Below are positions 1 through 5,502 of a stretch of 5,502 bases of DNA, one piece after another (the first letter of the stretch is position 1; the number at the start of each line of letters is the position of its first letter). Source of the DNA: Actinomycetota bacterium (lineage in GTDB: Bacteria > Actinomycetota > Actinomycetes > Actinomycetales > Cellulomonadaceae). The stretch spans positions 1 through 5,502 of the forward strand of contig JAHIJU010000121.1 in NCBI GenBank assembly GCA_018898235.1. Reading direction: 5' to 3'. The notes below the pieces were generated by a model that saw only the letters and a list, made by a program, of their open reading frames with translations, ran no database searches and was not told where the DNA came from. The translations under genes and the position numbers were made by a program.

Positions 1-1
1 C

Positions 2-388
2 GCCACCCGCACGTTCGAGGAGTGGAGCCCGATCCTGCGGCACAACCAGGTGCCGCACCAGAAGCTGTTCCGCTACGAGGACGTGCTCGCCGACGACGAG
101 GCCTACGACAACGACGCCCTGCGCACGGTCGAGTACCAGGCGTTCGGCACCCGGTCGCTGCCCATGTCCCCGGTGCGGTTCGGCGGCTACGGCGACCCGC
201 CCGTCATCTTGTCCAAGCCTGTCGGCTACCACACCAGTGAGTACCTGGGGCGGCTCGGCTACAGCGCCGAGCAGATCGAGGCCCTGGAGACCTCGGGCGC
301 CGTCCGCTGCTGGCACGGAGCCCCCGTCGCCGACCAGGTGTTCGTGTCCAAGCGCCAGCGCTCCGGCGAGGCCGAGTGCCGCTGGTGA
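2..388 (+). CDS. Family III (CaiB/BaiF-type) CoA-transferase, C-terminal part
   Basis: This is the 3' end of a gene that begins before the window; 128 codons and a TGA stop (386-388) are visible, about a third of the usual 400-residue protein. Family III enzymes move CoA between carboxylic acids, acting as cytoplasmic interlocked dimers through an aspartyl-CoA anhydride. The visible part carries typical C-terminal features: a FEEW...L...VPHQKL segment, then RYEDVLADDEAY, a PVRF strand, GDPP, GYHT, and the closing LGYSAEQIEAL helix with GAVRCWHG. The catalytic Asp lies upstream, outside the window, so activity cannot be judged. The gene ends 64 nt before the transporter, on the same strand, with no convincing terminator between, so co-transcription is likely. 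Substrate is unknown. CaiB, BaiF and the phenyllactate transferase FldA are family members with similar C-terminal ends as I recall them, but the sequence does not separate these options. Family call is strong; specific role is open. Confidence 0.88.
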   Translation, partial: ATRTFEEWSPILRHNQVPHQKLFRYEDVLADDEAYDNDALRTVEYQAFGTRSLPMSPVRFGGYGDPPVILSKPVGYHTSEYLGRLGYSAEQIEALETSGAVRCWHGAPVADQVFVSKRQRSGEAECRW

Positions 389-439
389 CCCCACATCGTC
401 CGTACCGCTTCCCCTCTGTGCACGACCTCTCACAACAAC

Positions 440-443
440 GGAG
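440..443 (+). promoter_or_regulatory. Ribosome binding site of the MFS transporter gene
   Basis: GGAG lies 9 nt before the ATG at 453. It fixes the start there: the reading frame is open back past 237, but the upstream part overlaps the CoA-transferase end, is rich in Arg, Ser and Pro, and has no transporter character. Confidence 0.7.
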
Positions 444-452
444 TTGAGAATT

Positions 453-1733
453 ATGGGAACGCAAGTCATCAATGACGGCGGTCCGCAGGTGCAGGCAAAG
501 ATGTCCGCCCGGCACGGTCTGGTGGTTCTCACCGGGATGATGCTGACGTTCGGCTGCGCCGCGCTCGGCTTCTCCACCTGGGGCCTTTTCCAGCCCGTGG
601 TGTCCGAGGCCCTCGGGGTCCCCAAGACCGAGTTCGCGCTGTACGTCACGATCATGTACCTGACCATGACGGCCTTCTCGCCGTTCGCGGGCAAGATCCT
701 GCAGCAGGTCGATGTGCGCATCGTCCTCACCGTCGCCGCATGCATGGTCTCCGGCGGATTCTTCGTGATGAGCCTGGCGACCGCGATCTGGTATTTCTAC
801 GTCGCCGGTGTGATGCTCGGGCTGGGGGAGATCTTCATCCTCTGGCTGGCGATCCCGACGCTCATCAACAACTGGTTCGCCAAGCGCAACGGGATGCTGG
901 TCGGCGTGTGCATGGCATTCACCGGACTGGGCGGCGCCGTCTGGTCGACGGTGTTCACCGTGCTGAAGTCCGGTGGCGCCGACTTCCACTCGCTGTACCG
1001 CCTGTGGGCGCTCATCGCCCTGGTCACGGCCGTTCCGTTCACGCTGTTCGCGGTGCGCTCGCGTCCCTCTGACGTCGGGCTGGTGCCGTACGGCGCGCAG
1101 GCCGGCACCGGTGCGGTCGCACCCGTGCGCGGCCTCTCGCCGAAGCTGGCCATGCGGAGCCCGTCGTTCTACGTCCTGTGCGTTTTCGCCGGGCTGATCA
1201 ACTTCGCGGTGCTCATCGCGATGCAGTTCCCGACGTACACCAAGCAGCTGTCCGGGGTCGGGTTCGACACCCTGGTGGTCGGCGGCGTCATGTCGACCGT
1301 GATGATGGTCGGCCAGGCCATCGGAAAGGTCACGATCGGCACGGTGGCCGACAAGAGCTCGCGCGGTGCGCTCATCTTCGCCGCCGCCGCGGGCGCCGCC
1401 GGGATCGTGCTGTGCTGGCTCGGGTTCCGTTCCCAGTACACGCTGTACACCGGGGCATTCGTGTTCGGATTCTTCTACGCCACGGCACTCGTCCTGGTCC
1501 CGGTCCTGTCGCGGCAGATCTTCGGGGTCCGCGAGTACTCGGTCATCTATTCCCGGGTGAGCACCGTGTTCAACTTCATCGCGGCCTTCGCCTCGGTCGC
1601 GTGGGCGGCGATCGGTTCGAGCATGGGGTTCAACGCCGTGTTCGGGATCGGTCTGGTGCTCATCACGATCGTCCTGCTCCTCGGGTTCTACCTGGCGCGT
1701 GCGGCGCGTTCGGTCCAGGAGCAGTGGACCTGA
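453..1733 (+). CDS. MFS transporter, oxalate/formate-antiporter-like, probable carboxylate carrier
   Basis: A 426-residue inner-membrane protein of normal MFS length. About 12 hydrophobic segments can be read, roughly at residues 22-46, 60-80, 88-108, 112-136, 146-170, 183-201, 238-258, 272-292, 305-324, 330-352, 366-387 and 393-415, with a hydrophilic central loop (202-235) dividing the two six-helix halves. The segment NNWFAKRNG (139-147) before helix 5 is typical of the oxalate/formate antiporter-like (OFA) and monocarboxylate branch. GTVADKSSRG (296-305) in the helix 8-9 loop is an MFS motif A; the matching 2-3 loop (GKILQQVDVR, 80-89) has lost the usual Asp. There is no signal peptide beyond the first helix. 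It sits between a CoA-transferase and an acyl-CoA ligase, so its cargo is probably the organic acid those enzymes handle, taken up or exchanged against the product. That is inference; the sequence does not show the substrate. A second in-frame ATG at 501 is a weaker start because it lacks a good ribosome binding site. Confidence 0.9.
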   Translation: MGTQVINDGGPQVQAKMSARHGLVVLTGMMLTFGCAALGFSTWGLFQPVVSEALGVPKTEFALYVTIMYLTMTAFSPFAGKILQQVDVRIVLTVAACMVSGGFFVMSLATAIWYFYVAGVMLGLGEIFILWLAIPTLINNWFAKRNGMLVGVCMAFTGLGGAVWSTVFTVLKSGGADFHSLYRLWALIALVTAVPFTLFAVRSRPSDVGLVPYGAQAGTGAVAPVRGLSPKLAMRSPSFYVLCVFAGLINFAVLIAMQFPTYTKQLSGVGFDTLVVGGVMSTVMMVGQAIGKVTIGTVADKSSRGALIFAAAAGAAGIVLCWLGFRSQYTLYTGAFVFGFFYATALVLVPVLSRQIFGVREYSVIYSRVSTVFNFIAAFASVAWAAIGSSMGFNAVFGIGLVLITIVLLLGFYLARAARSVQEQWT

Positions 1734-1740
1734 GTTGTCG

Positions 1741-1770
1741 GGGGGCCCGACGGCTGTCCGTCGGGCCTCC
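1741..1770 (+). terminator. Strong hairpin after the transporter gene, possible terminator or attenuator
   Basis: Arms 1741-1753 and 1758-1770 pair over 13 bp with a single G-T wobble (1743/1768) around a CTGT loop; the inner 10 bp (GGCCCGACGG / CCGTCGGGCC) are perfect. It begins 7 nt after the transporter stop codon. No T-run follows, so it is not a classical intrinsic terminator. U-less hairpins at gene ends are common in high-GC actinobacteria, and their terminating strength is disputed. It could instead act as a 3' stabiliser or reduce read-through into the ligase-ETF genes. Confidence 0.6.
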
Positions 1771-1778
1771 GCAGGGTC

Positions 1779-1817
1779 GTCCCCCCATGGTTGGAATGTC
1801 CCCCCGAAGGTTGTGAT
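1779..1817 (+). repeat. Imperfect tandem direct repeat, two units of about 20 nt, before the ligase gene
   Basis: Unit 1 is 1779-1797 and unit 2 is 1798-1817. Both begin GTCCCCCC, then after two or three variable bases share GGTTG, and end in AT. Unit 2 contains the putative ribosome binding site (GAAGG, 1806-1810). Two adjacent copies directly before a gene could be an operator or simply a small slippage duplication; the sequence does not decide. Confidence 0.5.
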
Positions 1818-1821
1818 CGAC

Positions 1822-3531
1822 GTGAGCATGACGACGTGCATCGACGAGGTCCGGGCGGCGGCCTATCGCCGCGACGGGTACTGGGGCGATGCCGGGCTCT
1901 ACGACTATTGGCGGCTGGCCGTGCTGGCCGCCCCCGGACGCACGGCCGTCGTGGACTGCCGCGGCGCCCGCCTGACCTATGAGCAGGTGGACCGGGCGGC
2001 GGCCGGTCTGGCCGGGTACCTGCGCGAGGCGGGGGTCCGGGCCGGCGACATCGTGTCCGTCCAGCTGCCCAACTGGGCCGAGTTCCTGGTGGCCGACGTG
2101 GCCTGCCTCAAGCTGGGTGCGGCGATCAACCCGACGCTGCCGCAGCACCGCCTCAACGAGCTGAGGCACATCATCGGGCGCTGCGCCACGACGGCGATCA
2201 TCGTCCCGACCAGATTCCGCAAGACCGACTACCGGGAGCTGGCGGCGTCGCTGTCCAGCGAGTGCGCCACCGTGCGCACCGTGCTCATGGTCGACAACGG
2301 CGGCGAGCCCGACGACCGGTTCACCGCCTTCGAACACGCCACGAGCCATGAGCCGCTCACCGAGCAGCAGTGCACTCCCGGTCGGGGCACCGAGCTGGCG
2401 GCGGTGCTGTTCACCTCCGGCAGCGAGGCCAGCCCCAAGGGGGTGATGCTCACCCACGCCAACGTGCTCGCGGCGGAGCGGGCGTTCGCGGCAGACCTGG
2501 GGATCGGTTTCACCGACCGGATGTTCATGCCCGCACCCGTGGCGCACGCCACGGGGTACCTGCACGGGGTGAGCATGCCGTTCCTCGTGGGTGGCACCTC
2601 CGTGCTGCTCGACGTGTTCTCCGGACCGGCCGCGGTCGAGATGGTCAACCGGGAGCAGGCGACCTGCGGGATGGGCGCGACCACCATCATCCGCGACATG
2701 TTCGACGCCGCGGACGCCGGTGACGGGTTCCACGCCGGGCTGCGCTTCCTGTGCTGCGGAGGCGCCCCCGTCCCGCGTGACCTGGTCGAACGTGCACTCG
2801 CTGACGGGGTCTGCCTGCACTCGGTGTACGGCTCGACCGAGAGCGCCCCGCACACCCTCACCCGCCCCGGCGACCCCGCGGACCGGGTGATCGGCACCGA
2901 CGGACGACCCACTTCGGGGACCGAGATCAGGATCGTCGACCCGCGCACCCGCGTCGAGGTGCCGGTGGGCGTGGAGGGCGAGGAGGCGTCCCGCGGGCCG
3001 GGGGTCTTCGTCGGCTACCTGGGCGACCCGGCGCGCACGGCCGCCGTGCTGGACAAGGACGGCTGGTACTACTCGGGCGACCTGGCGACGGTCGACCCGG
3101 ACGGGTACGTGCGGATCACGGGACGGCTCAAGGACGTCATCGTCCGCGGTGGGGAGAACATCAGCGCCACCGAGGTCGAGGCGATCCTGCGGCGCCACCC
3201 GGAGGTGAAGGACGCCGCCGTGGTCGCCATGCCGCACCCGCGCCTGGGGGAGAGCGCCTGTGCGTTCCTCATCCAGGCGCCGGGCAGCACACCGCTCGAC
3301 CTGGCCCAGGTCTGCCGCTTCTTCGACGAGTTGCACGTGGCCAAGTACAAGACGCCCGAACGGGTGGTGGTGGTCGAGGCGCTGCCGATGACGGCCACCG
3401 GCAAGGTCCGCAAGAACGAGCTGCGCGCACAGGTCGTCGCGATGCTCGACCAGGAACCGGATCGTGCGCGCGAGGCTGCGGCGTCGACGTGCGACGACGA
3501 GCCGTGCTGCCCTGCGCAGGTGCAGCGGTGA
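1822..3531 (+). CDS. Acyl-CoA synthetase (AMP-forming), FadK-like short/medium-chain acid:CoA ligase
   Basis: A 569-residue ANL-superfamily enzyme that would turn a carboxylic acid, ATP and CoA into acyl-CoA, AMP and PPi in the cytoplasm. Visible core motifs, numbered from GTG 1822: P-loop FTSGSEASPKG (197-207), VYGSTES (335-341), YSGDL (417-421, Asp420 for ATP ribose), RITGRLKD (431-438, hinge region), GGENIS (443-448), and TATGK with the adenylation Lys528. The whole chain follows E. coli FadK as I remember it, including the N-terminal RAAAY...WGDA...DYW block, MPAP...HATGYLHGV, GEEASRGP and KYK-PE. CaiC and cyclohexanecarboxylate-CoA ligase are related alternatives. The P-loop has Ser201, Ala203 and Ser204 where relatives usually have Thr, Gly and Leu or Met. 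The last 20 or so residues form a polar tail with Cys557, Cys562 and Cys563. Start: GAAGG at 1806-1810 is 11 nt from GTG 1822; ATG 1828 is nearly as plausible and GTG 1813 is too close. The stop overlaps the next gene by 4 nt. Substrate is not readable from sequence. Confidence 0.93.
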   Translation: MSMTTCIDEVRAAAYRRDGYWGDAGLYDYWRLAVLAAPGRTAVVDCRGARLTYEQVDRAAAGLAGYLREAGVRAGDIVSVQLPNWAEFLVADVACLKLGAAINPTLPQHRLNELRHIIGRCATTAIIVPTRFRKTDYRELAASLSSECATVRTVLMVDNGGEPDDRFTAFEHATSHEPLTEQQCTPGRGTELAAVLFTSGSEASPKGVMLTHANVLAAERAFAADLGIGFTDRMFMPAPVAHATGYLHGVSMPFLVGGTSVLLDVFSGPAAVEMVNREQATCGMGATTIIRDMFDAADAGDGFHAGLRFLCCGGAPVPRDLVERALADGVCLHSVYGSTESAPHTLTRPGDPADRVIGTDGRPTSGTEIRIVDPRTRVEVPVGVEGEEASRGPGVFVGYLGDPARTAAVLDKDGWYYSGDLATVDPDGYVRITGRLKDVIVRGGENISATEVEAILRRHPEVKDAAVVAMPHPRLGESACAFLIQAPGSTPLDLAQVCRFFDELHVAKYKTPERVVVVEALPMTATGKVRKNELRAQVVAMLDQEPDRAREAAASTCDDEPCCPAQVQR

Positions 3532-4298
3532 CGGTGCTCGTCGGCTACCAGTGGGCGGCCTCGCCCAAGGAGGCGACGGTGCTCGACGACGGCACCGTCA
3601 CGTGGGCCGGTGCCAACCGGGTGGTCTCCGCCGCGGACCGGGTGGCCATCGAGCTCGCGTGCCGCACCGCCGAGGCGACGGGCGCGCGGACGGTGGGGGT
3701 GTGCGTCGCCGGCCCGCAGGCGGGTGCCGACCCGCGCGCCCGCAGCTCGGCGCTGGCCTGCGGGCCTGACGAGGTGGTGGTCGTGGCGGCTGGGCGCGAG
3801 CCCGACACGTACGAGGTGGCGGCGGCGCTCGCGGCTGTGATCGGGCAGCTGGGCGATGTGGACCTCGTGGTGCTCGGCGACTGCGCGGCCGATGCGGGGA
3901 CCCGGATGGTGGCCCCGGTGCTCGGCGGGCTGCTCGGCTGGCCCACCCTCACCGAGGTCGGTGAGGTGGCGCCCGACCCGGCCGGCGGGTTCGAGGTGGT
4001 CGACGACTCCCGCGGTGCGCGTCGGCGCACCCGGGTGACCGGCCCCGCCGTGCTGGGCGTCGCGGTCGACGCCTGCGTCCCGCGTCAGCTCGGGCTGCGC
4101 CAGATCCTGGCCGCCGACTCCAAACCGTCGCGGGTGGTGCCCGCGGCCGAGCTCGGGCTGACCGCGCCGGCGCTCGAGGTGCTGGACCGGGCGCCGGTGG
4201 AGCTCGGCCGACGGCGCGGCCACGTGATCGACGAGGCGGACCCGGCCCGCACGGCGGCGCTGCTGGTCGACGAGCTGATCCAGGCGGGTGTGCTGTGA
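3528..4298 (+). CDS. fixA: Electron transfer flavoprotein beta subunit, divergent FixA/YdiQ-like
   Basis: A 256-residue protein, the usual length for ETF beta. ETF passes electrons between acyl-CoA dehydrogenases or enoyl-CoA reductases and the quinone or ferredoxin side; beta holds AMP in housekeeping ETFs or a second flavin in bifurcating ones. Support is the pattern DGTVTW...ANRVVSAADRVAIELAC (21-45), then ACGPDEVVVV (77-86), which lines up by eye with E. coli FixA and YdiQ. The nucleotide-loop region GDCAADAGTRMVAPVLGGLLGWP is at 117-139, and VPRQLGLRQIL (184-194) sits where FixA has its IPSMKAIL segment. It is divergent: the N-terminal VPD is replaced by AASP (10-13), and the loop lacks the D-x-D/Q pattern seen in many ETF betas. 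GTG 3528 is chosen because its GTGA overlaps the ligase stop and AGG (3518-3520) lies 7 nt upstream; an earlier in-frame GTG at 3489 would overlap the ligase more. Partner is the next gene. Bifurcating or not cannot be told here. Confidence 0.85.
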   Translation: MTVLVGYQWAASPKEATVLDDGTVTWAGANRVVSAADRVAIELACRTAEATGARTVGVCVAGPQAGADPRARSSALACGPDEVVVVAAGREPDTYEVAAALAAVIGQLGDVDLVVLGDCAADAGTRMVAPVLGGLLGWPTLTEVGEVAPDPAGGFEVVDDSRGARRRTRVTGPAVLGVAVDACVPRQLGLRQILAADSKPSRVVPAAELGLTAPALEVLDRAPVELGRRRGHVIDEADPARTAALLVDELIQAGVL

Positions 4299-5245
4299 CG
4301 ACGGCGTGGCTGGTGGCCGGTGAAGGACCCGGGGTCGGGGCCCTGGTGGACCTGGCGCGGTCGTTGGCGGAGGAGGTCGCCGCGGTCGTGGTCGGCGACG
4401 ACGCGGATGCCAGGGCCGTGGCGCGGGTGGTCGACCGGGTCGACTGGGTGCCGTGCGCGGCGGGCGTGCCCGCGGAGTGCTTCGCGGGGGCCGTCGCCGA
4501 GCACCTGGCCGGAGCCGAGCTGGTGCTCGCGGGGACCGGACCCGCCAGTCGGGTGCTGGCCGGTGCGGTGGCCGCCCGGACGGGCGCGCCCGTCCTGACC
4601 GCGGTACGTGAGGTGGTGCGTACCGAGGGCGCCTGGCAGATCACCCGGCTCGTCGTCGGCGGGATCGCGACCGAGCGCAACCGTGTCCCCGGGCCGGTGG
4701 TGCTGGTCACGGAGGGCGGGCGCCGGGTAGGCGGCGAGGAGGCCGACAGCACGGCCGCAGAACCCGCGGTCCAGCGGCTCGACCTGGTTCGGCTGCCGAT
4801 GAGCTGCCCGCAGGCACCGGTCGTCGACGGTGAGCCGCACGATCTGGCCTCGGCCGCCCGCGTGGTCGGCGTCGGACGGGGTGTGCGCGACCCGGGTGAG
4901 CTGGAGGTCGTCGCCGAGCTGGCCCGCGCCCTCGGTGCCGAGGTCGCGTGTTCGCGACCCGTCGCCGAGGACCTCGGCTGGTTCCCCAAGGATCGCTACC
5001 TGGGGGTCTCGGGCCGGCGGATCTCCCCACGGCTCTACCTGGCCCTGGGGATCTCGGGCCAGCTGCAGCACATGATCGGGGTCCGCGACGCCGCCATGAT
5101 CGTCGCGGTCAACACCGATCGTCGGGCCCCCGTCATGTCCGAGGCCGATGTCGCGGTGGTCGCCGATGTGCACACCCTGCTGCCGGCGTTGCTCGACGAG
5201 CTGGGCCGGGTGCGCGGCGTGCCGCTCGCGGAGGTCGCGCGATGA
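4295..5245 (+). CDS. fixB: Electron transfer flavoprotein alpha subunit, FixB/YdiR-like
   Basis: A 316-residue ETF alpha of normal length; this subunit carries the redox FAD that exchanges electrons with the dehydrogenase. The N-terminal half (about 1-165) is a weakly conserved ETF domain. The C-terminal FAD domain is well preserved: GVGRG (192-196), CSRPVAE (219-225, with the flavin-contacting Arg221), RYLGVSG (234-240), LYLALGISGQLQH (247-259, with His259), AVNTD (271-275), AP (278-279) and Asp285. The CSRP...W...RYLGVSG and GISGQ-QHM wording resembles FixB/YdiR more than housekeeping EtfA, which usually has GQTGK; here the matching position is GVSGR, with Ser239 for Thr. It starts at GTG 4295, overlapping the beta stop by 4 nt (GTGA), with only a weak AGG upstream (4282-4284), so it probably depends on translational coupling. 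With 3528-4298 it forms a complete ETF heterodimer; the acyl-CoA dehydrogenase or quinone oxidoreductase partner is not in the window. Confidence 0.92.
   Translation: MTTAWLVAGEGPGVGALVDLARSLAEEVAAVVVGDDADARAVARVVDRVDWVPCAAGVPAECFAGAVAEHLAGAELVLAGTGPASRVLAGAVAARTGAPVLTAVREVVRTEGAWQITRLVVGGIATERNRVPGPVVLVTEGGRRVGGEEADSTAAEPAVQRLDLVRLPMSCPQAPVVDGEPHDLASAARVVGVGRGVRDPGELEVVAELARALGAEVACSRPVAEDLGWFPKDRYLGVSGRRISPRLYLALGISGQLQHMIGVRDAAMIVAVNTDRRAPVMSEADVAVVADVHTLLPALLDELGRVRGVPLAEVAR
5230..5234 (+). promoter_or_regulatory. Ribosome binding site of the second ETF beta gene
   Basis: GGAGG lies inside the end of the ETF alpha gene, 7 nt before the ATG at 5242. It is the best match to the Shine-Dalgarno consensus in the window and confirms that start, although the gene also overlaps the upstream stop. 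Confidence 0.75.
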
Positions 5246-5502
5246 GGATCGGTGTGCTCGTCAAGCAGGTGCCGGACACGTGGGAGGAACGTCGGCTGGA
5301 CCCGGCGCTGCGCCGCACGGACCGGTCGGGCGCCCTGGTCGCCGACGAGGTCGGTGAGCAGGCCCTTGAAGTGGCGCTCACCTGCAAGGACGTCGACCGG
5401 TCCATCGAGGTGGTGGTCGTGACGATGGGCCCGCCGAGCGCCCAGGACGTGGTGCGCGGCGGTCTGGCGATGGGGGCCGACCGCGGGGTGCACGTGGTCG
5501 AC
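5242..5502 (+). CDS. etfB: Electron transfer flavoprotein beta subunit, canonical type, N-terminal part
   Basis: The first 87 codons of a gene that runs off the window; a full ETF beta is about 255-265 residues. The N-terminus reads VLVKQVPDTWEERRLDP (5-21), the signature of the ordinary EtfB found across actinobacteria, followed by DEVGEQALEVAL (35-46), TMGPPSAQD (61-69) and LAMGADRGVHVVD (75-87). The AMP-binding loop lies downstream and is unseen. It is clearly different from the FixA-like beta at 3528-4298, which lacks the VKQVPDTW block. ATG 5242 overlaps the alpha stop by 4 nt (ATGA) and has a good GGAGG. By the usual gene order, a second alpha subunit (EtfA) should follow beyond the window; that is a prediction. 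If none follows, this beta might instead share the alpha at 4295-5245. Confidence 0.92.
   Translation, partial: MRIGVLVKQVPDTWEERRLDPALRRTDRSGALVADEVGEQALEVALTCKDVDRSIEVVVVTMGPPSAQDVVRGGLAMGADRGVHVVD

Noticed and set aside
237..452. N-terminal extension of the transporter frame
   Set aside because: It overlaps the CoA-transferase end, is Arg/Ser/Pro-rich and unlike any transporter, while ATG 453 has a good ribosome binding site.
389..452. Possible promoter or terminator between the CoA-transferase and transporter genes
   Set aside because: I see no convincing hairpin, and no -35/-10 pair that stands out; only the GGAG ribosome binding site is supportable.
1699..1821. N-terminal extension of the ligase frame
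   Set aside because: It would overlap the transporter end and run through the hairpin and direct repeat; similarity to FadK begins only after about 1828.
204..1841. Long minus-strand open frame (545 codons) opposite the transporter
   Set aside because: It lies opposite a clear MFS gene, its translation is rich in Arg, Glu, Asp, Gly and His without domains, and such frames are routine in high-GC DNA.
1663..3336. Long minus-strand open frame (557 codons) opposite the ligase
   Set aside because: It mirrors the codon bias of the ligase gene, has low-complexity Arg/Gly/Val/Asp/His composition and no recognisable motif.
3069..4223. Minus-strand open frame across the ligase/ETF beta junction
   Set aside because: It spans two well-supported + strand genes and shows no protein-family features.
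1..5502. tRNA, rRNA, CRISPR array, insertion sequence or phage features
   Set aside because: Nothing of these kinds was visible; coding sequence fills nearly the whole window and the two gaps are 64 and 88 nt.

Overview
The window is high-GC DNA (about 70% by eye), almost entirely coding on the + strand, with strong third-position G/C bias and GTG starts. This suggests a high-GC actinobacterium. The genus cannot be named from the sequence, and nothing here looks mobile. A facultative or anaerobic lineage would fit the gene set, but that is inference.

Layout, left to right: (1) the last 128 codons of a family III (CaiB/BaiF) CoA-transferase, 2-388; (2) a 12-TM major facilitator transporter of the oxalate/formate-antiporter-like type, 453-1733; (3) an 88-nt gap with a strong 13-bp hairpin and an imperfect tandem direct repeat, 1734-1821; (4) an acyl-CoA synthetase closely resembling E. 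coli FadK, 1822-3531; (5) a divergent FixA/YdiQ-like ETF beta subunit, 3528-4298; (6) a FixB/YdiR-like ETF alpha subunit, 4295-5245; (7) the first 87 codons of a second, canonical ETF beta subunit, 5242 to the window end. The last four genes are joined by three successive 4-nt stop/start overlaps (GTGA, GTGA, ATGA), so they almost certainly form one translationally coupled operon.

Read together, the genes describe a module for one organic acid. The transporter would bring the acid in, and the ligase would activate it with ATP. The CoA-transferase would recycle CoA from product to new substrate, and the ETF pair would carry electrons to or from an acyl-CoA dehydrogenase or enoyl-CoA reductase. 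The logic matches the E. coli cai-fix (carnitine) and ydiQRST-fadK loci and the caffeate-reduction genes of Acetobacterium, but the assortment and the actinobacterial setting differ. The dehydrogenase/reductase, any FixC/FixX partner and the second ETF alpha are not in the window. The substrate is unknown.

The most unusual point is the order beta-alpha-beta of two different ETF types in one overlapping gene chain. No RNA genes, CRISPR arrays, insertion sequences or prophage features were seen.
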